The notes beneath the pieces are model-generated. The model saw only the letters and a program-made list of their open reading frames with translations. It had not been told where the DNA came from and made no database searches. Both the position numbers and the translations under genes were made by a program. A stretch of 64,000 nt of DNA from Flammeovirgaceae bacterium (GTDB lineage Bacteria > Bacteroidota > Bacteroidia > Cytophagales > Cyclobacteriaceae): positions 117,479 to 181,478 of the forward strand of contig JAJTEH010000004.1 of assembly GCA_021298355.1 (NCBI GenBank), in the 5' to 3' direction. Shown piece after piece: positions 37,527 to 47,556 of this stretch; the stretch's first letter is position 1; every line of letters starts with the position of its first letter.

Positions 37527-38771
37527 ATGGACGCACATGAATTAATTTCATCATTTGCAGAATTCGCGAAACAGAAAAATATCGATCGTCCGACCATGAT
37601 TCGCATTCTGGAAGACGTGTTTCGAACCATGATCAGAAAAAGATTCGTGGAAGATTCTAATTTCGACATCATCATCAATGCCGATAAAGGTGACTTGGAA
37701 ATCTGGCGTGTACGCGAAATCGTAGACGACAACTCTGAGGACATCTGGGATCATGATAAAATCAGCTTAACTGAAGCAAGAAAAATCGAACCTGATTTCG
37801 AAGTGGGGGAAGAAGTTTCTGAGCAAATGTCTATCGAAGATTTTGGCAGAAGAGCCGTAACAACAGCTCGCCAAACACTTATACAAAAAGTAAAAGACTT
37901 AGAAAAAGATATCCTCTTTCAAAAGTACAAAGATCTGGTAGGCGAAATAATTGCCGGTGAGGTTTACCAGATTTTGAGCAGAGAAGTATTGTTAATTGAT
38001 GCAGAAGGAAACGAAATTTCTCTTCCTAAAAGCGAACAAATTTCTAAAGACAGATATAGAAAAGGAGAAAACGTACGCGCTATTGTTCATAAAGTAGAAA
38101 TGATTAACGGAAACCCGAAAATCATTTTATCCAGAACATCTCCTGTGTTTATTGAAAGGTTATTCGAGCAAGAAGTGCCTGAAGTTTACGATGGTTTAAT
38201 CACCATAAAAAAAGCAGTAAGAGAGCCAGGTGAAAGAGCAAAAGTAGCTGTAGAATCTTATGATGACAGAATCGACCCGGTAGGAGCTTGTGTGGGTATG
38301 AAAGGTTCGCGTATTCACTCCATCGTTCGCGAATTGCAAAATGAAAATATTGACGTTATCAATTACACCGATAACCTTGAGCTATATGTACAACGTGCAT
38401 TAAGTCCTGCCAAGATCACATCTATAAAAGTAGACAAAGAAAGAAATAGAATTTCGGTGTTCTTAAAACCCGATCAGGTTTCGTTAGCCATTGGTAAAGG
38501 CGGACTAAACATAAAACTTGCCAGCAAATTAGTAGGCTTTGAAATAGATGTATTCCGCGATGTAGAAGAGGGCACAGCAGATGAAGACGTAGATTTAGAT
38601 GAATTTGCAGATGAAATCGAAAGCTGGATTATCGAAGAACTTAAACGCATTGGGCTGGATACCGCCAAAAGTGTATTAGCATTATCAAAAGAAGAATTGG
38701 TAAGAAGAACAGATCTGGAAGAAGAAACAGTTGAATCGATTACCACCGTATTAAGAAAAGAGTTTGAATAA
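37527..38771 (+). CDS. nusA: Transcription termination/antitermination factor NusA
   Basis: NusA binds RNA polymerase and RNA and modulates pausing and termination. The 414-residue protein shows an N-terminal polymerase-binding domain, an S1 domain (about 140-205: GEIIAGEVYQILSREVLLID), and KH domains (about 230-345: DPVGACVGMKGSRIHSIVREL; SLAIGKGGLNIKLAS). It ends with an acidic segment and one helix-hairpin-helix-like repeat. It lacks the long C-terminal repeats of the E. coli protein. Confidence 0.95.
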   Translation: MDAHELISSFAEFAKQKNIDRPTMIRILEDVFRTMIRKRFVEDSNFDIIINADKGDLEIWRVREIVDDNSEDIWDHDKISLTEARKIEPDFEVGEEVSEQMSIEDFGRRAVTTARQTLIQKVKDLEKDILFQKYKDLVGEIIAGEVYQILSREVLLIDAEGNEISLPKSEQISKDRYRKGENVRAIVHKVEMINGNPKIILSRTSPVFIERLFEQEVPEVYDGLITIKKAVREPGERAKVAVESYDDRIDPVGACVGMKGSRIHSIVRELQNENIDVINYTDNLELYVQRALSPAKITSIKVDKERNRISVFLKPDQVSLAIGKGGLNIKLASKLVGFEIDVFRDVEEGTADEDVDLDEFADEIESWIIEELKRIGLDTAKSVLALSKEELVRRTDLEEETVESITTVLRKEFE

Positions 38772-38807
38772 CATTAATAGCTGAAAAAGTTAAGCGTAAA
38801 TTATTGT

Positions 38808-41594
38808 ATGGCAGAAGATAAAATGATAAGGGTAAGTCAGGCAGCCAGAAAACTAAATGTTGGTTTGCATACCATCATAGAGTTTTTAGGAAAAAAGGGG
38901 CACGTTATAGAAAACAACCCCAATGCTAAACTTACACCCGAACAATACGCATTGCTATCTAAAGAATATGCTTCTTCTGCAACAGAAAAGCTGGAAGCTT
39001 CGCATTTGCATATAGGCGTTAAACATGCAGACAACATCGTTATTGAAACAGAAAAAGAAGTTGTTAAGAAAAAAACAGAAGAGGAAGACCGTATCCTTAT
39101 AAAAAACCTTGTAAATGCCGAGAAACCAAAAGAAGAAGCCAAGCCAGAAAAGGTTGCCATCGATAAACCTAAACTCGAAGGCATAAAGGTACTCGACAAA
39201 ATTGATCTGGATAAAAAGCCCAAAGCCAAAGAAGAAGCAGAAGAAAAACCTAAAGCAAAACAGGAAGAACCAAAACAAAAGCCAGAGCCTGTAGTAGAAA
39301 CACCAAAAGCCGAGGAAGTAATAAAAGTACAAGAACAGGTACAAGAACAACCTAAGCCCGAAGGTAAACCCGAAGTAAAGATTGAAACACCTGTAGAAAT
39401 AAAGCAAGAAGAGTCGCAAGATGTAATAAAAGCAAAAGCAGACAAACTTCAGGGTTTGAAAGTACTCGACAAAATTGCCTTGCCTACACCGGCTGATAAG
39501 AAGAAAGAGAGCAATCCGTCATCTAACGTGCGCGATGAAAAAGGGAAACGTCCGAGAAAGCGTATAGCTAACGTTAATCCTAATCAGCAACAACAGGGTG
39601 GAGGCCAAAATAGAAATCAAAATCAGAATCAACAAAACAGAGGTAGAAACCAAAACCAACAGCAGCAACCAAGACCATCAAAGGCCGAACCTACCGAGCA
39701 GGAAATTCAGGAAAAAATAAAAGCAACACTGGCCAAGTTAAGTGGAGGCACTAAAAAAGCAACCGGTGCAAAATACCGCAAGGAAAAACGTCAGGCTAAT
39801 AGCGATGCTGAAGAGCAACGCATGATGCAAGAACAACAAGAATCTAAAGTGTTGCGCGTAACAGAATTTATCTCTGCCAACGATTTGGCATCGATGATGG
39901 ACGTTTCTGTAAACGATGTTATCTCAACTTGCTTAGGTTTAGGAATGTTTGTATCGATTAATCAAAGATTGGATGCAGAGGCCATCACCGTAATTGCTGA
40001 TGAATTTGGATACGAAATACAATTTATTTCTGCTGAAGATGAATTAGCAACAGTAGAAGAAATAGATGCAGAAGAAGATTTAGAAGGCCGCGCCCCTATC
40101 GTTACCATTATGGGTCACGTAGACCACGGTAAAACCTCGTTACTAGATTACATACGCAACACAAGAGTAGTAGCCTCAGAAGCAGGTGGTATTACCCAGC
40201 ACATCGGAGCTTACTCAGTAAAAACAAAGAGTGGAAATAAAATTGCGTTTTTGGATACACCCGGCCACGAAGCCTTTACTGCCATGCGTGCACGCGGTGC
40301 TAAACTTACCGACATTGCCATAATTGTAGTAGCTGCCGATGATGATGTAATGCCTCAAACCAAAGAAGCCATCAACCACGCACAAGTTGCCGGTGTACCT
40401 ATTGTAATTGCTATTAACAAAATCGATAAACCTACTGCCAACCCGGACAAAATCAGAGAGTCTCTAGCCAAAATAAATATATTGGTAGAAGAGTGGGGTG
40501 GTAAATACCAGTCGCAAGAAATTTCAGCTAAATCGGGTAAGGGCATCGAAGATCTATTAGAAAAAGTTTTACTCGAGGCAGAAATATTGGCATTAAAAGC
40601 AAATCCATTAAAACCCGCAGTTGGTTCTATCATAGAAGCATCGTTAGATAAAGGGCGTGGATATGTTGCTACTATAATGGTACAGGCCGGAACATTACGC
40701 ATTGGCGATATAATGGTGGCAGGCGCTAACTACGGCCGTGTTAAGGCTATGTTTGATGACACCGGAGCAAGAGTGAAAGAAGCAGGCCCATCATCCCCGG
40801 TTGTAGTACTTGGTTTAGATGGTGCTCCACAGGCAGGTGAAAAATTCCAGGTAATGGAGACAGACCGCGAAGCCAGAGAATTAGCAGGTAAGCGTTCTCA
40901 ATTGCAACGCGAACAATCCATCAGAACTCGTAAACACATAACATTAGATGAAATTGGAAGACGTTTGGCCATTGGTTCATTCAAACAATTAAATGTAATT
41001 GTAAAAGGCGATGTGGATGGATCGGTAGAAGCACTTTCAGATTCGTTGTTAAAATTATCAACTGCCGAAGTACAAGTGGCAATTATCCACAGAGGTGTAG
41101 GTCAAATTTCCGAATCGGATGTATTGTTAGCATCAGCATCCGATGCCATCATCATCGGCTTCCAGGTAAGACCTTCGGGCGCTGCCAAACGTTTGGCCGA
41201 AAGCGAAGAAATAGAAATTAAGTTCTACTCTATCATCTACGATGCTATTAATGAACTTAAGGCTGCCATGGAAGGTATGTTGGCACCGCAAGAAGAAGAA
41301 GTTATTGTGGGTAATGCCGAAGTACGCACGGTATTTAAAATTTCCAAAGTTGGAACCATAGCTGGTTGTATGGTTACAGATGGATCGATTAAACGAAACA
41401 ACCCTATCCGTTTAATACGCGATGGTATAGTAATATATTCCGGAAAATTAGGATCGTTAAAAAGAATGAAAGACGATGCCAGCGAAGTAAGAACCGGTTT
41501 TGATTGCGGTATAGGTATAGACGGATTTAACGATATACAAGATGGCGATGTAATTGAAAGTTACGAAATGCGCGAGGTAAAACGCACCTTATAA
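38808..41594 (+). CDS. infB: Translation initiation factor IF-2
   Basis: IF-2 is the GTPase that brings initiator tRNA to the 30S subunit. The 928-residue protein starts with an IF2-N type helix motif ([22 protein letters not shown]), then a long Lys/Glu/Pro/Gln-rich linker (about 80-330, with runs such as [18 protein letters not shown]). The GTPase domain has [23 protein letters not shown] and NKIDKP. Domains III and IV follow ([30 protein letters not shown]). A terminator stands 18 bases after the stop. Confidence 0.97.
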   Translation: MAEDKMIRVSQAARKLNVGLHTIIEFLGKKGHVIENNPNAKLTPEQYALLSKEYASSATEKLEASHLHIGVKHADNIVIETEKEVVKKKTEEEDRILIKNLVNAEKPKEEAKPEKVAIDKPKLEGIKVLDKIDLDKKPKAKEEAEEKPKAKQEEPKQKPEPVVETPKAEEVIKVQEQVQEQPKPEGKPEVKIETPVEIKQEESQDVIKAKADKLQGLKVLDKIALPTPADKKKESNPSSNVRDEKGKRPRKRIANVNPNQQQQGGGQNRNQNQNQQNRGRNQNQQQQPRPSKAEPTEQEIQEKIKATLAKLSGGTKKATGAKYRKEKRQANSDAEEQRMMQEQQESKVLRVTEFISANDLASMMDVSVNDVISTCLGLGMFVSINQRLDAEAITVIADEFGYEIQFISAEDELATVEEIDAEEDLEGRAPIVTIMGHVDHGKTSLLDYIRNTRVVASEAGGITQHIGAYSVKTKSGNKIAFLDTPGHEAFTAMRARGAKLTDIAIIVVAADDDVMPQTKEAINHAQVAGVPIVIAINKIDKPTANPDKIRESLAKINILVEEWGGKYQSQEISAKSGKGIEDLLEKVLLEAEILALKANPLKPAVGSIIEASLDKGRGYVATIMVQAGTLRIGDIMVAGANYGRVKAMFDDTGARVKEAGPSSPVVVLGLDGAPQAGEKFQVMETDREARELAGKRSQLQREQSIRTRKHITLDEIGRRLAIGSFKQLNVIVKGDVDGSVEALSDSLLKLSTAEVQVAIIHRGVGQISESDVLLASASDAIIIGFQVRPSGAAKRLAESEEIEIKFYSIIYDAINELKAAMEGMLAPQEEEVIVGNAEVRTVFKISKVGTIAGCMVTDGSIKRNNPIRLIRDGIVIYSGKLGSLKRMKDDASEVRTGFDCGIGIDGFNDIQDGDVIESYEMREVKRTL

Positions 41595-41612
41595 TAACCA
41601 AACAAACAAAGT

Positions 41613-41637
41613 AAAGCCGGCCTAAGCCGGCTTTTTT
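41613..41637 (+). terminator. Rho-independent terminator after infB
   Basis: Stem aaagccggc / gccggcttt with loop ctaa and a T run. It ends the rimP-nusA-infB operon. Confidence 0.9.
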
Positions 41638-41665
41638 GTTGGTAGGGTTTTGTAAATCCTGTATA

Positions 41666-44329
41666 TTGAAACTAACTCCCAAATTGACTTTTGTGCGCTA
41701 CAGCTTACTTATAATTTGTTTATCCCTCGCATCAGCAACTTCTGTTGCTCAAACCCAGGTAATAGACAGCTTATTGAGAAAACTGGCAAACGAAAAAAAT
41801 CCGAAAGCAAAAGTTGAGTTATTCAATGCATTATCCTTTCAATATTTCGATTATAAATTAGAAGAGGCTGACAAAACAAGTTTGCAAGCCATGCGCTGGG
41901 CGCAAGAATCTAAAGACGAACTATTAATAGGAGCAACCACATGTTACCGAGGCTATTACTATTACCTTACCGGAAACTTAAAGGAAAGTTTACGCTATTT
42001 CGAAGAAGCCAGAAAAATAGGAGAAAAGCTTAACGAATACCACTTGCATACTTATGCTTTAACCCAATTAGGAAACACGTACAGAGATAAAGGACGTTAC
42101 GACAGTAGTTTTTACTATTACCAACAAGCGGAAAAAGCAATACGTAAAAAACCAGACCTATTTTATCAATCAATTTTAAAAATAAATCTAAGCAGATACT
42201 ACCTCGCTGTCGATAAACCCGAAGAAGCACTTCGGTATGCTATACAAACCGAGGAGCTAAGAAAAAATCTTAACGTTACTACTTTTCAGGCCTATGGATA
42301 TTTACAAACCGGCTTTTGCCAGGTAGCCCTAAGTAGTTTATCCGAAGCCGAAAAAAGTTTTGCAAAAGCAAAGCATCTGTTACCCGAAGATCCGGCCATC
42401 ACAGCCGAGTCTCACTTAGGAATGGCACAAGTATTTTACAGACGCGGAAAATTTAAAGACGCCATCGAATCTTATACCGTAGCGTTATCGCATCACAGAA
42501 AATCAGGGTATCAGTTTGCTTTAAGTTATATCAACCTACGGATGGGTGAGGTTTTTCAGGAAGAAGGATTTTATGACTTAGCCGTTAAATACCTGAACGA
42601 ATCTTTACAAGTGGCAGAAAATAACAAGTACAACCGCATTGTTGCAGATGCCCACTACTATCTGGCCTGGACATTTTACCGAAGCCGCGACTTAAAATCG
42701 GCACGAACTTACATATACAAAGCCAGAGCCGAGTACTTACACCTGGCCTTACAATCGAAAGCAAGTTGGTGTTTAAACTTAATTGGCCTTTTACAAAGCG
42801 AAAGCAATCACTTCGATTCTGCTTTCTACTTTCTACATGAAAGCCTTAAAAATAGTCGACAAAATAAAAACTTACCCAACGTTTCTGCTAATCTTTTTAA
42901 TCTTGGCGAAACATTTTTAGCTCAACAAGAGTATAGCAGAGCGTTACAATATTATTGGGAAGGGTTAAAAATCGATTTATTAATTGGCGATGAATATGGC
43001 CAATGTTTGTACTACAATAGAATTGGAAGAATCTATACCAAAACCAATCAGTTCGACTCGGCAAAATTTTATCTAGAAAAAGCAATTGCATTAGCCGTGC
43101 CCACATCAGGTACCGATATTTTTAGAGTAACATACATTGATATGGCCGATTACCTTCAAAAAACAGGTAAGCCAGAGCAAGCACTCGCTTATTATAAGAA
43201 ATACAATTTGTTTTCCGACAGCTTGTTTAACAGACAAAAAGCACAAAGCCAGGCTGCATTCGAAGCATTATACAACATAGAGAAAAGAGAAAACGAAATT
43301 ACCATTCTGCAAAGAACAAACGAGTTGAACCAGTCTAAGCTAATGGTACAACGCGGTTGGGTTGTTCTGTTCTCTGTAATTGCATTATTCAGTTTAGCTG
43401 CCGGAATTTTTTATTATCGCTTTGCTCGAAAACTTAGAAAATTAAACAACGAAATTCTAGAGCAAAACGAAGAGATACAAGCACAGTCTGAAGAATTAAG
43501 AGAAGCCAATACAGGGTTGGTAAGTTTAAACAGAGCCATTGCGTTTCAAAAGAAAACAATAGAAGAACAAGCCGAAGAACTTCGGGAAAAAAACAGATAC
43601 ATTTCCGAAATTAATTCTGAGCTAGAACGCAAAATAGAAAACAGAACAACTGAACTCAAACAAGCCTATAAAGAATTAGATACTTTCTTTTATCGTTCTT
43701 CGCATGATTTCCGCAGACCACTAACAACTTTTATGGGTTTAGCTGAAGTTGCCAAAGTAATTGTGAAAGATGATGCCGCACTTGAGCTATTTAAAAAAGT
43801 AGATGAGAATGCACACAACCTCGACAGAATGCTGAAGAAACTTCAATCTATTTCTGATTTAGGAACACAAGAATTAATTTTTAAAGAAGTTTTTATTCGC
43901 GATTTGGTAGTGCAAGAAATCGAAGAAGTTAAGGAAGTTATAAACCAAAAGAAAGTACAGGTAGAAATAAAAATACACCATAGTTTAACGGTACACTCTT
44001 ATGCAGCCTTACTGCACATTGTGATAAGAAACATAGTAGAAAACTCAATTACGTTTAGTAAACCTCAAGGTGGAAACATCATCGTACTAGCTAAAGAAAA
44101 AGATAACGGAATAGAAATAGAAATACAAGACGATGGAGTGGGTATTGCATTACAATATCAGCCGCGCGTATTCGATATGTATTTCAGAGCTAATGAACAT
44201 GCAAAAGGAAATGGGTTAGGTTTATACATTGTAAAAAAGGCAATTCAGAAATTAAATGGTAAAATGGATTTGATAAGCGAAGAAAACGTGGGTACGAAAT
44301 TTATTTTTTGGATTCCTAATCATCCCTAA
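41666..44329 (+). CDS. TPR-repeat sensor histidine kinase
   Basis: The product is about 887 residues: a signal segment (RYSLLIICLSLASATSVAQ), many TPR-like repeats (to about 540) in the periplasm, one membrane segment (GWVVLFSVIALFSLAAGIFYY), a coiled coil, and a kinase core. The H-box is SSHDFRRPLTTFMGLA with His680, the N-box IVIRNIVENSITFSKPQ, then DDGVGIA and GNGLGLYIVKKAI. No ATG exists before the signal segment. TTG at 41666 gives MKLTPKLTFVRYSLL; GTG at 41693 and TTG at 41684 are alternatives. No response regulator is adjacent, so the partner is unknown. The TPR part probably binds protein or peptide ligands. Confidence 0.85.
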   Translation: MKLTPKLTFVRYSLLIICLSLASATSVAQTQVIDSLLRKLANEKNPKAKVELFNALSFQYFDYKLEEADKTSLQAMRWAQESKDELLIGATTCYRGYYYYLTGNLKESLRYFEEARKIGEKLNEYHLHTYALTQLGNTYRDKGRYDSSFYYYQQAEKAIRKKPDLFYQSILKINLSRYYLAVDKPEEALRYAIQTEELRKNLNVTTFQAYGYLQTGFCQVALSSLSEAEKSFAKAKHLLPEDPAITAESHLGMAQVFYRRGKFKDAIESYTVALSHHRKSGYQFALSYINLRMGEVFQEEGFYDLAVKYLNESLQVAENNKYNRIVADAHYYLAWTFYRSRDLKSARTYIYKARAEYLHLALQSKASWCLNLIGLLQSESNHFDSAFYFLHESLKNSRQNKNLPNVSANLFNLGETFLAQQEYSRALQYYWEGLKIDLLIGDEYGQCLYYNRIGRIYTKTNQFDSAKFYLEKAIALAVPTSGTDIFRVTYIDMADYLQKTGKPEQALAYYKKYNLFSDSLFNRQKAQSQAAFEALYNIEKRENEITILQRTNELNQSKLMVQRGWVVLFSVIALFSLAAGIFYYRFARKLRKLNNEILEQNEEIQAQSEELREANTGLVSLNRAIAFQKKTIEEQAEELREKNRYISEINSELERKIENRTTELKQAYKELDTFFYRSSHDFRRPLTTFMGLAEVAKVIVKDDAALELFKKVDENAHNLDRMLKKLQSISDLGTQELIFKEVFIRDLVVQEIEEVKEVINQKKVQVEIKIHHSLTVHSYAALLHIVIRNIVENSITFSKPQGGNIIVLAKEKDNGIEIEIQDDGVGIALQYQPRVFDMYFRANEHAKGNGLGLYIVKKAIQKLNGKMDLISEENVGTKFIFWIPNHP

Positions 44330-44373
44330 TCTGTTCACTTACAAGATATAGCGCAACTAGCTTTACGGAATAC

Positions 44374-44401
44374 TTGACAAAAACTACCATACAAACTTTT
44401 G
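44374..44401 (+). promoter_or_regulatory. Possible promoter (TTG-N17-AACTTTTG) for the peroxiredoxin-like gene
   Basis: TTG at 44374-44376 and AACTTTTG at 44394-44401, one mismatch to TAnnTTTG, 17-base spacer. The rest of the 237-bp gap is AT-rich and holds the imperfect repeat caaacaaac...ttgtttgtg near 44451-44481. Confidence 0.35.
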
Positions 44402-44566
44402 TTTTTATAAGTGATCAACATTGTAGCGGCAGTTTATTTTTAAAGTAACGCAAACAAACATTTACTTGTTTTGTTTGTGTACATCATCCACTTATTAAGA
44501 TTATTCACATTTTTTTAATTTTCGAAATCCACCTCGTCACCTAACATCGTATCTATCCTAAAAAAA

Positions 44567-45142
44567 ATGAAACTGTCTATTGCTCAAACTGCACCTGATT
44601 TTACTCTGATTGATATCTTTAATCGTGAAATTAAATTAGAATCGTACAGAAGAAAACGTTTGTTTATTGGTTTCTTTCGCCATGCAGGTTGCCCTTTCTG
44701 TAATTTAAGAGTACATGCTTTAACAAAAGTTCATAAAGAATTACAAGAAAAAGGTATGGAGATGATTTTCTTTTTCGAATCGAAAAAAGAAGTGATGTTG
44801 CGCAGCATGTTTCATAAAGAAGTATCGCCTATTCCACTCATTGCCGATCCGGAAAAGAAAATGTATGCAGCATATGGTTTAGAAGAATCGAGAAGCATCG
44901 CTATTAAAAGTCATTTAAGCACTTTTGTACAAACCGCATTTAAAGCAAGCCGTGCCGGAGTTCCCATTCACTTAATGGCAAGCGGAGAATCGTTTAACAC
45001 CATACCTGCCGAATTTTTAATAGATTATGATTTAAGCATCAAAAAAGTACACTATGCACAAGGGTTAAACGATAGGTTGAGCATGGATTTGGTAAAACAT
45101 TTTGCCGAGGTTGGCGAAACAGAATTGCCACCCATATCATAA
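44567..45142 (+). CDS. Peroxiredoxin-like AhpC/TSA-family protein
   Basis: A 191-residue thioredoxin-fold protein. The N-terminal APDFTLIDIFNREIKLESYR segment and FRHAGCPFCNLRVHAL match the peroxiredoxin-like (AhpC/TSA, Prx-like) group. Instead of the PxxxTxxC peroxidatic motif it has Cys42-Pro-Phe-Cys45, which suggests thiol-disulfide rather than standard peroxidase chemistry. It has no signal peptide, so it is cytoplasmic. Its stop overlaps the stop end of the gene on the other strand by 6 bases. Confidence 0.85.
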   Translation: MKLSIAQTAPDFTLIDIFNREIKLESYRRKRLFIGFFRHAGCPFCNLRVHALTKVHKELQEKGMEMIFFFESKKEVMLRSMFHKEVSPIPLIADPEKKMYAAYGLEESRSIAIKSHLSTFVQTAFKASRAGVPIHLMASGESFNTIPAEFLIDYDLSIKKVHYAQGLNDRLSMDLVKHFAEVGETELPPIS

Positions 45143-46183
45143 ACGCTTTACACCATCAAAAGATAAAATAAAGTTTTCGCCAAAAGCCTGAGCTGGCGTC
45201 ATATAACCAGAACGTTTTTCTTGCAAAAGCCGAACGGCAATTTCTACCGAAGTAGCAGCAGTTAAAGAATACCCGTTAGGAGTAAGCAAACGAAGTTCTA
45301 CAGCTTTATTTTTATCCCATACCTTACCATATAAATAGGTTTTACTTTTGTTTCGCTTTTCGGTAGATGGCCCTGCCGGTTTGTTATCAATTTTTTTCAG
45401 CATGGCTTTTTTAATAAAAGGCAAACGTAAAATACCTTGTATATAATTCGAAAATTTTGCCATGCGAATAGAAGCCTTCGGCACACCTGTATACACTTCT
45501 ATATTCGGAATGCCTGTGCTACGATAAGCAGTTGCAATATCGCCCCACGGAATATTTAATGTTTCCATAGTAAAAGCACCAAAGTTGAAGGTAGTTGTTT
45601 TGCCAAGCGGAAGGGTAGTAAGTTTTCCGTTTTGCCGAACAACCGAACCATACCCCATGCCCATCGTCATGGTTTTGGCAGTACCTCTGGATAATCCACC
45701 ACCGGTAGAAACAAAAGCAAGCTGCAAGTGTGTAGCCGTTGGTAATTCTTTTTTCAACATCAGTGCTAAACAATCGCTCGGCACAACATCAAATCCGGCA
45801 CCGGGTAAAATGCAAATGTTTGCTTGTATAGCTTGCTCATGCAAAAGTGCGAGATCTTCAAAAACTTGGTACTCTCCGGTAATATCCGTGTAATGTGTTT
45901 GTGTTCGCAAACAAGCTTCGGCCATGGTACGCGCAGTTTCCTGAAAAGGCCCACCGCAATGTATCACAACTTTAACGTTAGCAAGCAAATGGTTTAAACC
46001 ATTCGTGTCTTTTAAATCGAGTACTTCGAAAGGATAACCAGTTCGGTTGGCTTGCTCTTGTAATTTCTCTCGGTTTCTTCCGGCTAAAATAACCGATAGG
46101 TTTTGTTGTTTACACAAATCTACAATTAGACTACCCGTGTAGCCATAAGAGCCATAAACCAGTATTGTATTCGACCTTTCCAT
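45137..46183 (-). CDS. Saccharopine dehydrogenase-like NAD(P)-binding protein
   Basis: From ATG 46183 (MERSNTILVYGSYGYTGSLIVDL) the product is 348 residues. It has a Rossmann motif GSYGYTG, VILAGRNREKL, a CGGPFQETARTMAEACL block and LPGAGFDVVPSDCLAL, features of the saccharopine dehydrogenase / trans-acting enoyl reductase group. The substrate is unknown; a real lysine-pathway role is unlikely given the divergent sequence. A TTG at 46219 could add 12 residues but is not favoured. Confidence 0.85.
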   Translation of the reverse strand: MERSNTILVYGSYGYTGSLIVDLCKQQNLSVILAGRNREKLQEQANRTGYPFEVLDLKDTNGLNHLLANVKVVIHCGGPFQETARTMAEACLRTQTHYTDITGEYQVFEDLALLHEQAIQANICILPGAGFDVVPSDCLALMLKKELPTATHLQLAFVSTGGGLSRGTAKTMTMGMGYGSVVRQNGKLTTLPLGKTTTFNFGAFTMETLNIPWGDIATAYRSTGIPNIEVYTGVPKASIRMAKFSNYIQGILRLPFIKKAMLKKIDNKPAGPSTEKRNKSKTYLYGKVWDKNKAVELRLLTPNGYSLTAATSVEIAVRLLQEKRSGYMTPAQAFGENFILSFDGVKRL

Positions 46184-46247
46184 AGATTCTTTATCAGGAA
46201 TAAAGATAAGTTTTATCAAATCATTTTATCTTTAATTCTTAACTGAT

Positions 46248-47270
46248 ATGGAAACCATCGAACCTACCCAACAACCTGATAACCCCAAGCAACCTGAGCA
46301 AGAGCGTACAACAGCACAAGGTAAAGCTTGCCTAAACTGCGGAACTCCCCTAACCGGAAAATTTTGTGGTTCGTGCGGACAAAAAGATTTACCCGCCCGA
46401 CAAGATTTGGGCGATTTAATTGTAAACTTCATCAGTTCGTTTTTCAGTTTCGAATCGAAGTTTTTTAAAACATTTAAAGATTTGGTTTTAAAGCCGGGTA
46501 AAATTGTAAACGAATACAATGCCGGAAAAAGAGAAACATATTACCACCCGGCAAGAATGTATGTCTTTCTTAGTTTTATATTCTTTCTTACGCTATCATT
46601 TGTTGTGAATACAGATGAAATAGAAGTTGGAAAAAACGGAGACCTGAACGAAGTAGAGCAAAACAAAATCGATAGTATAAAAAACGGAGTAGATAGTGTT
46701 AGAAGAATACAAGGTTTAAAATTTGAACCCGTATCAGACGATCTCGAGGCAGAAACAGTAGAACAATACGATTCCATGCAAACTGCTTTACCTGAGGAAA
46801 AACGCGATAATTTTATTTCACGGTATTTCAACAGAAAATCATTAGAAGTAGAATCTAAATCGAAAGGAAAAGAAACAGAACTGGTGCGCGGTATGCTGGA
46901 TGATATGTATAGCAACATACCACAACTGATTTTTTTCTTGATGCCGATCTTCGCATTATTCTTAAAACTCTTATATGTGCGCAGAGATTTTTATTATTCC
47001 GAACATTTAATCTTCACTATTTTCTATTACGACTTTGCTTACCTCATGGGCACATTCATTATTCTTTGCCAGCAAGTAAGTTGGTTAGAGTGGCTTGGCT
47101 ATGTGTTATACCTTTGGATGTTTATATTCTTATACAAATCGATGCGCAAAGTGTATAAGCAAAGAAGGTTTAAAACGTTTTTAAAATTCTCGATGGTGTT
47201 AGGATTATTTTTTATGTGTGTGATTTTGGGTGCTGCGGGCTTGGCTTTAGTAGCCTTTATTAAATTGTAA
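46248..47270 (+). CDS. DUF3667 membrane protein with N-terminal zinc ribbon
   Basis: A 340-residue protein. Near the N-terminus it has CLNCGTPLTGKFCGSCGQ, a double CxxC zinc ribbon, then the DUF3667 region (LGDLIVNFISSFFSFESKFFKTFKDLVLKPGKIVNEYNAGKRETYYHPARMYVF). A charged soluble segment of about 100 residues separates the first membrane segment from about four more. Function unknown; DUF3667 proteins are common in Bacteroidota. It is divergent from the saccharopine dehydrogenase-like gene. Confidence 0.9.
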   Translation: METIEPTQQPDNPKQPEQERTTAQGKACLNCGTPLTGKFCGSCGQKDLPARQDLGDLIVNFISSFFSFESKFFKTFKDLVLKPGKIVNEYNAGKRETYYHPARMYVFLSFIFFLTLSFVVNTDEIEVGKNGDLNEVEQNKIDSIKNGVDSVRRIQGLKFEPVSDDLEAETVEQYDSMQTALPEEKRDNFISRYFNRKSLEVESKSKGKETELVRGMLDDMYSNIPQLIFFLMPIFALFLKLLYVRRDFYYSEHLIFTIFYYDFAYLMGTFIILCQQVSWLEWLGYVLYLWMFIFLYKSMRKVYKQRRFKTFLKFSMVLGLFFMCVILGAAGLALVAFIKL

Positions 47271-47316
47271 TGAATTTATAACGATATTTTTTTACTCTTT
47301 AAAGTTATCCGAAAAA

Positions 47317-47324
47317 TATATTTG
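47317..47324 (+). promoter_or_regulatory. Probable -7 element (TATATTTG) for the small peptide gene
   Basis: Exact TAnnTTTG match 68 bases before the ATG at 47392; no TTG at -33. It is the only good candidate in the gap and may drive both the peptide and the TlpA-like gene. Confidence 0.45.
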
Positions 47325-47391
47325 ACTAAAGTGCATATAGCTGAATGTAGGATTATTAAATTCATTCTTATTCACTAAACATAAAAATTTT

Positions 47392-47529
47392 ATGAGTAGA
47401 AAAATTAGAAAAATGCTAGGTGCATTGTGTCTTGTATCTATACCATTAATAGGATTTGCTCAAGCACATAACCAGAAAATGGTCGAGATAGTAACATCTA
47501 TTGCTGGTAGTGGAATTCATATAGAATAG
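47392..47529 (+). CDS. Very small secreted peptide (45 residues), unknown
   Basis: ATG at 47392 opens a 45-codon frame ending TAG at 47529. The first 24 residues (MSRKIRKMLGALCLVSIPLI-GFAQ) form a clean Sec signal peptide: basic start, hydrophobic core, and an AxA/AQ-type cleavage site. The mature part would be about 20 residues (ending GSGIHIE) with no cysteine. A -7 promoter match lies upstream and the TlpA-like gene starts 27 bases later in the same direction. No family is recognised. It could be a real secreted peptide or the remnant of a longer gene; the second option cannot be excluded. Confidence 0.5.
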   Translation: MSRKIRKMLGALCLVSIPLIGFAQAHNQKMVEIVTSIAGSGIHIE

Positions 47530-47556
47530 TAAGCATACATTTAATGAAGACAACAT

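Noticed and set aside
41686..41693. GACTTTTG as the -7 element of the histidine kinase gene
   Set aside because: It has one mismatch, and transcription from it would begin after all usable start codons, so the signal peptide would be lost.
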